Source: Lutjanus erythropterus (taxonomy: Eukaryota > Chordata > Actinopteri > Lutjaniformes > Lutjanidae). Taken from it: a stretch of DNA of 64,000 nt. Positions 34,568 to 47,734 of the stretch are shown piece by piece. The translations under genes and the position numbers were made by a program. The notes under the pieces are model-generated. The model was not told where the DNA came from, made no database searches, and saw nothing but the letters and a program-made list of their open reading frames with translations. Where the stretch lies: the NCBI GenBank assembly GCA_020091685.1, contig CM034600.1:34407683-34471682 (forward strand), given 5' to 3'. Position 1 is the stretch's first letter; each line of letters opens with the position of its first letter.

Positions 34568-34974
34568 ATTAATATCAGGTTTTGTCAAAGCATTTAATTT
34601 GAAGTCTTTTCCAAAATGTTCTTTAAAAGCCACAGTAAGTTTTTTGATGAACTTTAATAGGAAAACTGAACATTTGAGGAGTCAGAACTGCTCTTTGTTT
34701 TTGTTATAATAGTGATGTCAGTTAGATTTTGTTCAGTCAGAGCTGTGGAATATTAAATCGTCCATCTTTGCCCGCTACGTCTGAGCCTTTCTTACCCTCA
34801 GATGTGCCTAAACTACAGGTTACATGAACTTTTTGTGAAATTAGCAGTTATCTTACTGGTATCGACAATGAAAAGCAGGTAATTATGGGTTATCGGCATT
34901 TCATTGGTAAAATCAATATTGTGCATCCCTAATTTTGGATTTAGACAGATTTATGGTGCTAAATCTAAACAAAA

Positions 34975-35130
34975 GATGTGTGTGTGTGTGTGTGTGCGAA
35001 TGTGTGCGCACACAATGCATTTTTTTTTTGTGTGAAATTGTCAATGATGTCATGATGGAGGAGGGAATCTTGATAGTTGGACAGATAACAATGAGGGTGG
35101 CTTATTCATGCCCTGCACACACACACACAT

Positions 35131-35202
<72 letters not shown>
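34975..35202. repeat. (TG)n at 34975-34997 and long (CA)n at 35115-35202
   Basis: Opposite-sense dinucleotide tracts 118 bp apart; the CA block is about 88 bp with one AT interruption. Confidence 0.95.
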
Positions 35203-35205
<3 letters not shown>

Positions 35206-35215
35206 CAGACACACA

Positions 35216-36629
35216 CGGACACACACACGGCATCATCATCGTCACAGAGGGAGAAAGGCTCATAATTGGACAGAGGTGTCTGTAGATAATGAAGCCAGAC
35301 CTCACACCTGCCAAACCTTGGGGATTTCACTTGACTGGCCACTTAAATCTTCCTCACTCTGCGGGTCTGGAGGGCAAGAGAGTGAGTAAGGAACTAATGG
35401 AAAAAAAAGCACGCGCTACAGGGAGGATCCCTGTCAGCATGAGTGTAGTGTGGACCCCCCCCTCCACCCAGCCCTCCCCCAGCTAACTCAGCCCCCACAG
35501 CTCGTTCCATACAGCACCCACCTCACTTCACTTCACTGTAAATCCTCTGGTGTCAAGGATTTCAGACGGAAATGGGGAAATGCTGCACCAGCTATTTTGT
35601 TTCAAACTCTCAAAACACTCGCTTCTCCCAAGTTGTCTTTGGTGACAGCGTTGTGTGCGGGAAGCGTATTGTGCCAGCTTTTAGCGGGGTGTCATTCGAG
35701 GTGCTGAAAGGGAAATCAGATAGACGCTTCAACGGAGAAATACTTCTATATAGAAAGTTTACCTGACAGTCATCAGTGACGGTGTGACACCGTATCACTG
35801 GTAGCAAAAAGCTACACCAATTAGGGGTCGAGTTTACCCTGGCAAAATCTTAACAATTTATGAGAAACAAAATGGAATTTCACTCCGTCTTTCTTCATGA
35901 CTTGATTTAAAAATGAGGCTTGGAAATCATTGTCGCTCTGGGTGAAAATAAGGTATAGATATAACACTATTATACTGTATTCTGTGCTATAAATACACAG
36001 GCAGCAATGAGCGACAGCAGGGGGGTATCACTCTTTGTTAGCATGTCATGAAGTCAGCCATGTCAGTGTTTACATACGTGGTTGTGTCTGCTGTCAAACG
36101 GTTGTACTGGTAAAAGATAAGAATCAATAACTTTGTAGTTCTAACAGACACAAATACAGAGTGGTAGCTTTGCTCGCGGGTTAGCTGTATCCAGATGGCC
36201 ATGGTCTATCTGTCATATTTTATTCTTTCTTCTGGAGATATCGGATAAAAAGGATAAACACACGCTTGTCAAACTCTGCTGTCTTGTGGAAGTTGTTTTG
36301 TGCCTCCACTGTTACCCCGAAGTCAGGCCATGCATTAATGCTTTGACTTTAGGGCTAAAGCAAGGTTACTTGGAGAATTTCAGTCATTATTTCTCAGAGC
36401 TGAGAAATACTCATATGGAGACGACAGTGATTCCTGATGGAGATCTACACGCACACATCTCTATATGCTGTCACTCAGGGAAGTTGTCAGTGGTCAGTAC
36501 AATAACACACAAATCCTGCAAGCTGGGACAGATGGAAGTAACAAATTACAACTACGTAAGTTACTGAAAGTAAGTAATTCTTTAGGTAGTTTTTTCAAGT
36601 CTGTAATTTTACTCTTATTTAAACCTACA
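35216..36629. other. Gene-free stretch
   Basis: Low-copy sequence; 35290-35760 has overlapping short open frames without recognised domains. 36536-36605 contains GTAACAAATTACAACTACG and GTAAGTTACTGAAAGTAAG words, related to the element ends at 14978-16320. Confidence 0.4.
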
Positions 36630-36800
36630 ACAGAGACTTTTTAACTAGTTATGAAACAGTCTCACTTTAATACTAATACCTCCATACAGGCTACATGAGC
36701 AAACAAAACCTAGTTAGCTATTTCAACTATATATAGTTTTTTTTAATACCTGCCATCGGGTCGGTTTCTCTGTGAAAGCAGATGAAATGTAATCATTAGC
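36630..36800 (+). mobile_element. TTAAAGCTACTA family element, copy 4 (partial)
   Basis: Shares TTTAACTAGTTATGAAACAG, CTCCATACAGGCTACATGAG, TGCCATCGGGTCGGTTTCTC and TGTGAAAGCAGATGAAA with the family. Confidence 0.6.
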
Positions 36801-37221
36801 AGGAGAAACAGAGACCCTTTTGATTGAATGCCTGCTATTGATAATGCATTAAACATCGACAGTTAAAGTAACAATACTACCACTGTTTTGGTCAGTCAGT
36901 CAGATAGACACTAAAATAGGCACAGGGAAAAGATTTCAAATGAGGAATTATACATAAGGGGAGTCACAGATATAGTTTTATAGTAGCTGGCACACTTATT
37001 AAAAAAAACGTGACGACGTGCTGCTGAGAGAAGTTTAAATGAGTGGTTGGTAAACAAGTTTCAGCTCGATTTTTAGTTGCGTCATTGAACACAGAACAGC
37101 ACGACAGGCTGTAAACTTTACAAACTGAGTCTCAGGTTCAACACAAACAACACAAAACTAACCGTGATGGGAGCAGGGGAGAGAGACATAAACAGAGCGC
37201 AGGTAACGTACTGTCAGCCAC

Positions 37222-37287
37222 CCCAGCGCACCGCGGAGCGTGCGGGGCAGGAGACGAGCTGCAGCGCACGCTCTACGGTGCGCTGGG
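37222..37287. repeat. GC-rich hairpin
   Basis: Arms 37222-37243 and 37266-37287 pair at 20 of 22 positions around a 22-nt loop. The sequence is strongly GC-rich in an AT-rich setting. Confidence 0.85.
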
Positions 37288-37639
37288 ATGTTATGTCTGA
37301 ACTACGAACAGAAGAATGGATATTTTACTTTCTCTAACTGTGTGGAAATTTTTTCACATTATAGATGATGATGAAAGTCCTACTGGTAAAACATACTCCT
37401 TATATAGGAATTTAACAATAATTCAGGAACAATTCTTGAAATCTATATACTGGGCAGTCAAATCCGATTTGACTGACAAAATTCTGAGTTGAGCACAGCC
37501 CTAGTACTTTTATTTTTTAACCCCAGTAGTTTTATATGTAGTTCAGTAATATTTCAGTGATGTAACAGTACTTGTACTCGAGTACAGTTATCCAATACTT
37601 CACTGCAAGCTGGCAGATTTATTGCAGGTTAATGACAAA

Positions 37640-40600
37640 ACTGTACAATATTCAATCAGTAGCAAACTCTGAATGAATTCTAAAATCATCCCCTTTTGAC
37701 TGCGCTTTCATTCAACATGAAAGGAGCCAGAAAGCCCAGCCCAGGGTAGTAATCTTGGACACTTTCAGTTTAATTTTCCAATGTCCAGGCCAGGTGGGAA
37801 GGTAAATGAGCCCAGGTGGCTCGCCTGGCCTGCGATACCCAGGAGGGAAACCTTGCAATCAACAGCAACAAAAACTAGCATCCATGGTGATGGATGGTGT
37901 CACATGTCTGCCTCGTGTTAGTGCTCTAAGTGCTGTGCATACTGAGGCGATAGCTCACCTCATCCTCTGCTGTGATAGATTATAGATAGACAAAAAGCTG
38001 CCTGAGCACAGCCAGTTTTGGGAAATGTGCTGTAACCGTAGACCCTGGATCATCATCGTCCCATCTTTTACCAGCTTTAAGCTGCCACACGGAGACACTT
38101 ATAGTAGTTGGGCAACATTTGCTAACGTGGATCTTCTTTCCAAATTGCAATGATAAGCAACGCTGAAATGCGCCCTGAAATGAAATCACACGGAAACCGA
38201 AAGCTTATCAAGATGAAACTGTGCAATAATACAAGAATTATCCATCACCATCCGTCATGTATTTGTTTGCAGGAAACAGATTACATGGATCTTAATTGAA
38301 ATATTATTTTACCTTCATTTGAATTATTTATGGGCTTGCTGACTACATTCATACCTCAGAGAAAAAACATGAACACATTATGTGATGCAAGAATGTGTGT
38401 GCGCATTTGTGGGCATTTCTCATATATTATTCAAAGTGTAGCGTCAGAATCTGCTCTTACGTGGCCATATGAAGGATATCAAACGGCCTGTCTTTGATAC
38501 AATTTACTTGAGATCCACTGGCCAGAGCCGAGCTGTCCGTTGGCCTACCATTGCTAATGAGATCGGGGGGTAAAATTGAGAGTGGTGGGCTGGCTGTCAT
38601 CCGCTAGGTGATGGTTTTAAGACTAAGCAGTGATACTTCATTAATTAACCTTCACATTCTATGTAGATCTGCTCATCAAGATGCAGTTAATTAAAGAAAG
38701 GTCATTCCAAGGGCTGCTGGGAAGCGGCATTATTACAATGGAGGGATGGCACTGCTTTGAGCGAGATAACACAGGGGAGGGGGCAGGGAGAAGGCGATCA
38801 CCCAGTCACTGCTGAAATGGCAGACGACTTGCCAAAGCCAGTTTCTGAACTCCTGGCTGCGGTACACCTTAGGAGAAAAAAATGTATTTTTTAGTTGTTT
38901 TTGTTTTTTATTTCCTACATTCACCCTTTTTTTTTATATAGAAAGACCCTGTTGAAAAGCTCTAATGGAGAAAGCCTCAGTAAAATATTCATTACACTCA
39001 ATCGACAGCATCTATCTTTTAGCATCTCAGTATAGTTTTTCTACTCTCTTTTTTGCAGCCCCGTGTCTTCCCTGCCAATTTCTTGGATGATTTCTGCTTT
39101 CTCTGACCTTGCTCGGTGTACAGGAAAAAAAAGCCATCTTGAGTAAATAAAAGGCCAGGAATTCAGCGGGATATAAAATAGTTATGCGTCATCCTGTAAG
39201 TGAAATCCACTTCTGGGTGGTGACTTATTCATTTTGATTTCTGCCTATCTATCTATATATCTATCTTTGCCACTGTCTGCTAAAGCACAGCTCAGAATGT
39301 GTGGCCATGTTTGGGAAAGTGGATCAAGTAGATACTGTGTTTTGTCACATAAACACTACTATATAAAAACAGCCCTATTAGGCTCTTATCAGTCAGGAAG
39401 TTGTTGTTTTTGTGCAGTGTACTGACATAAGGACAGAGACGGTTAGAGAAGTATGAAAGAACGTGTCTGTAGAATTGCCTCTCGGCCAATCACATAAGTG
39501 AGATCAGACTTAGTGTTACAAATGGCTTTCCGTAATGTTTTTGCCAAGCCTTATTTTTTTATAATGGCGCCCCCCCCTCCTCTGAGCGCTGTCTTGTTTG
39601 GAACCTTGGCGTCAGTTTTTCAAAATGTTGCTCTACTGCAAAATTGTAGCGAGACATCAGCGCCTCCCCTGTGTCCACTCAGTCCTCCTGTAGTCATCCC
39701 TGAGTGTCTTTTGGCATTGCTTCCAATGGCAGGTGTAGAGACAAACGAGAAGCGGTGCGCAGGCGTGCACGCGCGTGCATTCAAGCGTGTGTGTATATAT
39801 GTGTGTGTATATATCCCTCCCACCCCGCTACGATACAGTAACTGCTGACCCCGGACACAGTGCCATTATGGCAGACGAGGCAGGGCTCCCCTGGCAGCGG
39901 CTGGGGCGGCTGGTTGCTAGGTGGAGAGACATTACCGCGGGCCTCTGCAATAATTTATCCTAAGAGCGCGGCGAGCCGTCATGTAGCCCCTGACAGAGAG
40001 CTGCAGTACTTTATCAGCCTGCCTGTAAATCAGCCATGTGTGGGTGCAGACGGCAACATTGTTTGATCTCTTTCAGACACTCTAATAATCTGCTCCCCTC
40101 TGATTGATACCTTCACACAACAAAGCACATTACACCAGCAAACCGCAGCAGCCAGCAGTGTGTGTGTGTGCATGTGAGTGTGTGCGTGCATGCGCTAATG
40201 TAAGAAGCATGTGTGTCCGTGCGTGTGTGTGTGTGTCTTTCTGGTGGTCATCAGTATTGCCAGTGGCCTGGGGAGGGAGAGGGAGGGGATGAATGAGTCT
40301 TCTGCAGAAACACAGGGTCATTTGGAGTCTCTAAACCAATGACAGGCTAACGGGTTCACAAAACGATCACTGGATGAAGGGAGGGGCAGCAAGAGGGAGG
40401 GGGGGGGGCAGTGCCACCAACCTCAACGCAAGAAATACAGCAAACAGATAAAGAGCTGCTGAAGCAGTTATTCTTCTCTTAAATGGTGGCTGTTCTTGTA
40501 AATGAGAATTTTGTAAAGACGCCTGTAATGTCAGGAGGAACATAGTCTCACTTTTTATTTAGATGCATGCAAATGTTAAATTTATTCATATAGGCCAACT

Positions 40601-40743
40601 AACAGATTGCACAAAGAAAATGTCTCGCATTCTTCTGTGAAACTGTATAAATGAGGCATGTGCATGATAAATCGACTAAATGATCAAACGTTGCTACACT
40701 TACTAGTCGGAACCAGAAATAGTAGTCGGTTAAGCTAAATATT
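37640..40743. other. Low-copy non-coding stretch, candidate regulatory DNA
   Basis: Mostly free of recognised repeats, with few low-complexity tracts (imperfect TG runs near 39785-39810 and 40157-40236; a G-run at 40401-40408). Homeodomain-like TTAATTAA occurs at 38641-38648 and again near 38687. 39840-40130 is GC-richer. No open frame carries a known domain. Confidence 0.35.
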
Positions 40744-41140
40744 AGGGCTGTAACCATATATCATATGTGATTTAGGATTGTGATATTTCATGGTTAATTA
40801 TTTTGTTTCATCACTTTTACTTGATTTTATAAAAGGACTGCCACTGGCTGCTGCATCGTTTTGTTTTGCAGTTGTATATATATAATTCAAACATTCATTG
40901 CCAAAGAAAGTCCATGCCAGTTTTGTGCACATGGCTGTTTGATTAAAGAAGAAAAGCAGAAGCACTTTAAAGAAAAGTAAAAAGGAAAAGCAAATTTTAT
41001 ATGAACAAAAACTGCTGTTCACATTAGATTTATTTTTCAATAAACAACATTTTTTTCAAGTCGTCAGTTTTGTTTTTTAATATTGCAATAAATCATGTGC
41101 AACGTCGATTAACTGTCGTGTCTGAGATGTTACGTAGCTG
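40744..41140. repeat. Probable degraded TAGGGCTG-type repeat
   Basis: Begins TAGGGCTGTAACCATATATC and later has TATTGCAATAAATCATGTGC; the pattern fits an old hAT-like element but the right end was not fixed. Confidence 0.35.
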
Positions 41141-43812
41141 CCCACCACCAGCCGTTGCTGCAGCCCTCCTCTCCCTGCACTAATGACTGGATGTTATAAC
41201 CCTCCCAGGGTTGATAGCAGGAAGTTGACATCTCCCAAAACAAATGCGTTTCGGCAATATTTTGATACAAAAAAAAAGAAAATAAGTTTGTATGTAGGCT
41301 GGCTGACTCGACCAGAGAGGCATGTGGATGTTAACCTGCAAGGAGAGCAGGCAGCTGGTACGAGCTCTGTTAGTGTTAGCTGCACTCAGCAAACCAGTGT
41401 GACACTGTTTACCCACGTGGTCTGAAAAGATAACACATTTAGTGAGTTTTTGTCATGGTTTGTAGGATAATGTGCTCTGTTTGTAATGCACGGCTCAAAG
41501 TGCCTCACGTTTCATCAGCATTTAAAATACAGTCAAAACTGGTTGCAGTGGGCCGCCGTTCAGGTGGAGCGAATAATCTTAGTGTAGTATTAAAGTAGTC
41601 AGCAGACGGTGCTCAATTTGTCTCTCTTTATACATGAGAACATGTGGGAAAGAACAAAACTACGGTAATTCTGTTGTTTTTTTACTTAACTTTTATGATA
41701 CTTTGTGTTGCGGTAGCCCGTCTACTTCTTGTTTCTCTATTTTACAGTGAAGTTGTCCATTTCATTACTTTACATTCATGTAATTAATATACAGATGTCA
41801 ATTATATTTTAATGGATATAGGTAGATATAATCACTGTACAAATTGTGTTTTGAAGAATGTGATTATCGGTTGTAAAGTGGCTCTTAATACTTGCAGTAT
41901 TTGTGGTTAGTGTTTAACCTCATTGATTAATGAATTGTACTCAGTTTTGACTGTTTTCTTACTTTTAGACCAGTCTAAAATTAAAATTTCAGTTTAATTG
42001 ACATTGTAGTTAGACACCAGGAGCGTCCGTAGTACAAATGCTGTTGCAGAAGAAGAATTAGCCCTGTTTCAAATCTCAGTATAGCCTGTATTTTTGAAAT
42101 AGATATGTCGTCCCTACGTTGACAAATATAGCCAATGTAACTACACAGCTGAATGCTTGTATCTTTTCTTTAAAATGCTGATATTTTTTTTTATTCCATT
42201 CATGGCCTTCTATCAAATCAAAGTGAATTGCATCCTCTCCAAATTGCCTACCAACTCCTTGCTTGATATGGCTCATATACAAAGGAGAGCAATGTCCCGT
42301 CCAACAATACCCATACCATTTGTGCCGCTCAGCTTCAGAATGTCATTGGTTTGAGTGTGACAGTAAAACATAACTCTACCTTTTTCTGCGGGTTGCATTG
42401 GAACATGCCTTCCAATTATTCAGCTCCAAATTCAATAGCAATTTTCTGCTCAATGAAATAGTGGTTTCAATCTCTGGAGTAATGTCACTTTAGAGAGATT
42501 TTCAAAATGGCATGTCTGTGAGTGAATAGATGGACGCGGGAGGATTCATTTTGCTTGAGGAAATGGTACTTGTCTGCTGAAGCTTGTCATTTATTGATGA
42601 AGAGAATACCTCTTCAGATACTATAGAATCTACAGAATGGCTTTAGATATAGTGTTTTGCTCCAGTCGTGGATTCCTTATTAAATATGTCTGATTTTTAG
42701 CTTTTAGTCAGAATTTCCAAAAAAAGATAAAAGATGCCACGCAGATGCATAACCTTATGATTGCGTTTGGTCAGACGGAGCCCATTTTGCTTCAGTGCGG
42801 CATTAAAAGTAGCACTGAACAATAAAAAAAATGCAATTATAAGTGTGTTTGTGTGTAATGTATCAGTAGCCCATCCAGGGCCCCATAATGAATGCAATGC
42901 AACGTGCGATCACTGAGCCGTGTGTATGCCCCGCTCAATGCATCTCTGAAAATAAACAGAGCAATGGAAATGGTTCTCATTAGTGTTGTTTTCATATTAA
43001 GTCCCTCAGACAAGGTTGACAAACCCAGCTCCCTGTGCCAGGCTCCTCAGGGACCATCGCTTCAATACAGCTAGGGCAAACAACACCAGCCGATACCAAC
43101 ACCATTACCACCTCCTATAGTTACTTATCCTCCCCTCCCTCCCTGTGGAGTGCTCTGTCTACACAGACCAGAGGAAAATGCATTAAGATCTTCCAGCAGC
43201 ATAGAGAAAGAGTCCTGCTTTCATTTATCACCATTGCTATTGGCCCTAAAAGGGACAAATGTCTGTTCTCCATCTCCGTGCTATTAGAATTGGAGAAATG
43301 TGTGCTGTGTGTGCGAGATGGAAGTTATTTTGTGCTCCAGAGACGATCCACTGCGAGGCTGTTTAGCAGGAAGGGAACAGGTGTGCTGAGCTTCTGGCTG
43401 CCACCATGTGTTCCAGTTGTTTCATCTGCACCTGTTTCCCAAGTCCTATATATGATGATCAAAACACTTTATTAACCATAAAGTGTTCTCGTTCGTATGC
43501 TGCTGCACTATCTCTGCATCTAAATGCTGCACAGTCACGTATTACTGCAAAGTAATTAATTGATGCAACAGAGGTCATTGTGTCAAAAATCATGTATATT
43601 AACCAGGAAACTATAGCGACTGAAAAGACAAACTTTCTTTTACTGCTTTGCATAATTATGATTAGTCATTTCAGCTACAGAAAAAACATCACAAAAGCAG
43701 TGATGATGTTTTTTAATGAACAAGCTGTCTTAAAATGTAAATAATCTTCTTCATGCATGAAATCAGAGAAGTTATTTTTTTCTTCCTTCTAGTGACTAAA
43801 ATCTGACAGCTA
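41141..43812. other. Gene-free stretch; 42070-43650 low-copy
   Basis: 42070-43650 has mixed composition and no recognised repeat; it includes a 146-codon open frame (43035-43475, plus) with no known domain and no splice evidence. Candidate conserved non-coding DNA by appearance only. Confidence 0.3.
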
Positions 43813-44060
43813 GAGCTGCAATGATTAATTGAGTAATTGATCATTAATCTGTTATCAAATTAATTGCCAACTATTTTGATAATCGATTACTTGGTGTGAG
43901 TCATTTTTAAGAAAAGAAAGTCAGAATTCTCTGATTCAAGCTTCTTAATAAGTATGAATATTTTTTGGTTTCTTTACTTAACATTAAACTGCTCAGTCTA
44001 ATCTAATTAGTTAATAAAATAATCAACAGATTGATCGACAGTGAAAATTATCTGACAGCA
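43813..44060 (-). mobile_element. GGGCTGCAAC family MITE, copy 7 (inverted)
   Basis: AGAGCTGCAATGATTAATTG at the left; CCAACTATTTTGATAATCGA, TCTGATTCAAGCTTCTTAAT and GGTTTCTTTACTTAACATTA inside. A short second fragment (AAAGCTGCAACTAACGATTA) lies at 44154-44187. Confidence 0.75.
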
Positions 44061-44187
44061 CAGTTTAAATTATGTAAACCTAAACCAAAGCTGAGATCTT
44101 TATGCCCCATTGTCACCCCTGAGCTCCAGCAAAGATTCCTAGACATCCCTTGTAAAGCTGCAACTAACGATTATTTTCTCTATTCCT

Positions 44188-46319
44188 TAAACCTACCAAA
44201 GGAACTGTCATATTGTATTGATTTTGGAGGCCCCTGTGGACAAAAGCGTACAACCACAGAACATCAAAACTAAAATTATCTGAAGCAAAAATCTGCTCCT
44301 GCTTCTTTTGAAGCGTGATTTTACTCACCTGGTTGGGTTAGTGGGTCAGAGATCTACTTGCCTGAAGTTAATTTTTGCTTCCCTCCTCTATACAAATTGT
44401 TTTATTTATCAGCAGTTATCAAATAATAAAGACTAAAGTTAATTGTCATGTTTAATCTTCATTTAAGTAAATTAATCAGTTGGCAGCCCTCTTAGCTGCC
44501 ATGCGAGTGAGATGCTGTTGACTCTTGATACGGCACTTCAGCGACGTTTTTCAGAAACTTGACATGACACTGAAAAACGACCACATTTTTGCTGAGAGAC
44601 GGCCTTCATTTCCCATGATGCATTACTGAGTAGGTTAAGTTAGCTTTTTTATGTTCCAAAATGCTAATTTTGTGTTGGTAATGTGTTTAGTTCAGTTAGT
44701 GTTCGGTTTAGAGTTAACAGGAGAATTGCTTCCTATCTTTTGCTGCTTTGCTTAATATTCATAACAATTTGGATCTTTGACATTGGTCCAATATCCGATA
44801 AGTGAATTACGTCAGCATTGACCCTTAATACCAATATTGAATTGGATCGGCCCCGTCAGTCAGAAAATTGGGAAAATGCCCAAAGTGCTTATTTTGTCCA
44901 ACAAACTAACTAAAACCCAGAAATTTTAGGGAAAAAAAAGCAGAACATCCTCACGGTTGAGTAGCTTGAACCAGAAAATTGTTGACATCTTTGCTTAAAT
45001 AAGTCCAAACAATTAATCTATAATTGAAATAGTTGCTTGTTTAATTTACTGTGGCTTGACTAATTGATTAATCCACTAATCATTTTTCCTGTAAACACAA
45101 CTTGAGTCAATAAACTGATGATTCATTTTAAACAAATAATGGGGTTCAGCTCTGTCTTCATGGCACAGTTGTGTTACTTACCTCTAAATGTGGCCATTTG
45201 CTGAAGTGAAAATGGTCAAGCTGTTGTCACACAGCCCTTTATATCCTCATTATTCTTATTATTTGCATTCACAGGACCTTATGTGTGTTTCTGTTTGTGG
45301 CGGCTTTACCAAATTTTTTGAGACTGCTTTGCTGTTTCAGCAGCTCCTTTCCAGGGAAAATTACACTTAACAGGAGCCACAGTGGTTGTCAGACAGAATT
45401 AAAAGAACATAAGTTTGTCATCATGGCTGATCTGGAAACAACAACAACAAAAAAAACAAAACAAATGCCTTAACAGAAACTTGATTAACAGAAAACCCAA
45501 TGAAGAAAAAGTGCTAAATGTGTTTAAAATAATATATCAGTAAATTATACAATGGCTGCCACCAAATAGACGACTAAACTGTTGTTGAGTTGAGTCTTAG
45601 TGAATTTATTTTTTTAGTTGCAGTGAAAAAAACACCTCAAACTCCATTTAGGAGCTGCGCCCTGGGGGATTGTTGCAACACGGACCTTTTCTCTTGTAAC
45701 ACTGAAGTCACCGGCTCGCTGCTGCTAATTGTGCTTTAGCTGCCAATAGCTAGTTAGCTCAGTTAGCGGTGCTATTAGACTGCTATTAGACACAGCCTCA
45801 GAGACCGATGGAGGCTGGTTTAGCGACCAGGAACTGAGGTGATGTACAGGACTCTGACCCCTGGGACGATGAAGACACAGCAGGTTCAGGCAGGGACAGG
45901 GAGCGTGAAGCGGTTGAGGTGCAATTTTGTAACTTCGCAAGTTATTTATTCACTTTTTGAGCAACAAAACAGATGTGTTGTTGTACTGTGTTGAGGAAAT
46001 TAACAAAATGTAATGTTGTTCAGTGTTCAGAATGATTACCCCATCATCATCGGCTAGTAGTCGACTAGCAAAATCTTTAGTCTTTGTAGCATAGCAGCTG
46101 TATGCCCAGGATGTTTTTTCTTCTTTTCGCTGTGGTATCAAAAGAGATAGTGGATCACTGTTTTATAGTAGTATTGTCACAAAGTTTAAAATTCTGGTAT
46201 CATTGCAAGTCTTGTACATGCCACTGTCACCTCTGTAAAATAGGTGCGGGAGAAGAAGTTGATTGATTGTAAATATCGTGATTCTTTTTTGACGATTGTT
46301 GAATTGATTTATATTAATC
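44188..46319. other. Gene-free, repeat-like stretch
   Basis: 44765-44870 (CATTGGTCCAATATCCGATA, GAATTGGATCGGCCCCGTCA) resembles a fish DNA repeat. 45620-45950 is GC-richer with GACTGCTATTAGACACAGCC text of unknown origin. No gene recognised. Confidence 0.35.
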
Positions 46320-47734
46320 ACTAGCGCCTAGTCTGTTAGCCCGATGCCAACGCATAATGAGAATTCCCATTGGAAATGACAGAAATTGGCATCACAATCT
46401 TGGTAATATTATCTTAACAAATTAGAGATGTTCCCAACTCTAATGTAAAAGGCACATAAATCATCATCACTGATGATCTTTTGGTGCAAATACGTGAATC
46501 ACTCTTTTCAGTATGTAAGTGAGTGTTGCATCTTCACTGTGCATTTGTGTCACGGCCCCGTCGTCCTCTTCTCAACACGGAAGAGCTCCATGACCCACCT
46601 GAGCTGTGATTTGGCAGGGCACATCACACTGCTGCAGGCTACAGTAAATATCACCTTTCTTGTTATCTCCAAGACCTGCTTTTCCAGTAAATAGGGGAAC
46701 GTGTAATTCTATATACCGTGTCGGGCCATTTGCTTTCAGAGGACATCTAGGTGACATGACTTAGTGGCCCCGGAATGAACATAAAGATTAATAAGTAATG
46801 GCCATATAAAGATGATATTTGCACTCAGATATCCCCTTTTTTAGATTAATGCTTTTGATCACAGGGAAACTGGTAATACAAAACGAGCAGCAGACAGCAG
46901 AAGGTATGACATCTCAACACAATCTGGCACATTAGGATTCTGGAGAGCCTCACGTGGTCGACTCAAACAAAACTTGGGAGCTGTTGATATTTTTTTTCTT
47001 ATTATAATCAATAATTTTGCTGGTCTTGCATGATATTTCTGACCGTGCACAATCGTGAATTACCCGAGCTGATCATACAGCTACCTCATGATTTGATATA
47101 TGACACTGGCGGTGATGACTCCCAACTAGCTTGCATGTTGCAATTTATTGACAATAACGATAGTATTAAACTGCATGTCCCACACTCTAAAATGAAACGG
47201 TATTTGGTCGTCCTCTGTAATACTGTTGTTGGTCCCCCTGGCATTTTGTAATTTGTTGCAGTGTTTGTGTTCTCTTTCACACTTTAATATCACGGTATTG
47301 CTTCAATTTGAGCTGCAAGATAAAGTTCTATTTCATTTTGTGGGATTAACTTACTGGGTAGCACACGTCTCAAGGTATTTGTTGTGTTTTGTTTTATCTA
47401 TGAATTATTTAGAAGCTTCAAAAATAGAGAATGGGTTACAAGACGTGTGCGTCCTGTCTCTCTCGGCAATCTCAGTCAGATGTTTAATTTGGTCTGCTAG
47501 CGTGGAATAGCACTCACCACGACTGGGATTAGGTGGTTGGCTATGTAATTTCCCTGAAGGAGGAGCATGTTGAATCTGAGAATAATGATAAAGGAGGAAC
47601 TGAAAGAAATATGAACTCATGATTGCTACGTGTGCTTGAAGTTGTCATGGATTTTAGCCTCAATATGAAATACTGTGCAAAAATAGAGACAGTGTTATAA
47701 AATGAAGCCGCATGATGCAGCTTGTTGGTCATTT
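46320..47734. other. Low-copy non-coding stretch
   Basis: No recognised repeat or domain; several short chance frames. Candidate regulatory DNA only. Confidence 0.3.

Larger units (their letters stand above)
33346..34977. repeat. Three-level nested repeat cluster
   Basis: A unit at 33346-33441 (TACTCCAAAG-AGAAC, GCCATGCACTGAATATTTT, GACAGATTTA, CTAAACAAAAGAT) recurs as two halves, 33679-33742 and 34936-34977. The gap between the halves is a TAGGGATGCAC-type element (about 33743-34930), itself split by a CAGTCCCTCCAGG hAT-like element at 33863-34567. Confidence 0.65.

Noticed and set aside
35115..35202. Regularly spaced repeats that could suggest an array
   Set aside because: Pure dinucleotide microsatellite, no repeat-spacer structure; the window is vertebrate, so CRISPR is not expected.
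34935..35389. Overlapping 70-116-codon frames with Thr-His or Val-Cys repeats
   Set aside because: Simple-repeat translation of the long (CA)n tract.
43035..43475. 146-codon open frame on the plus strand
   Set aside because: Composition is unremarkable, no known motif, and no promoter or splice context. Kept only as part of a low-copy block.
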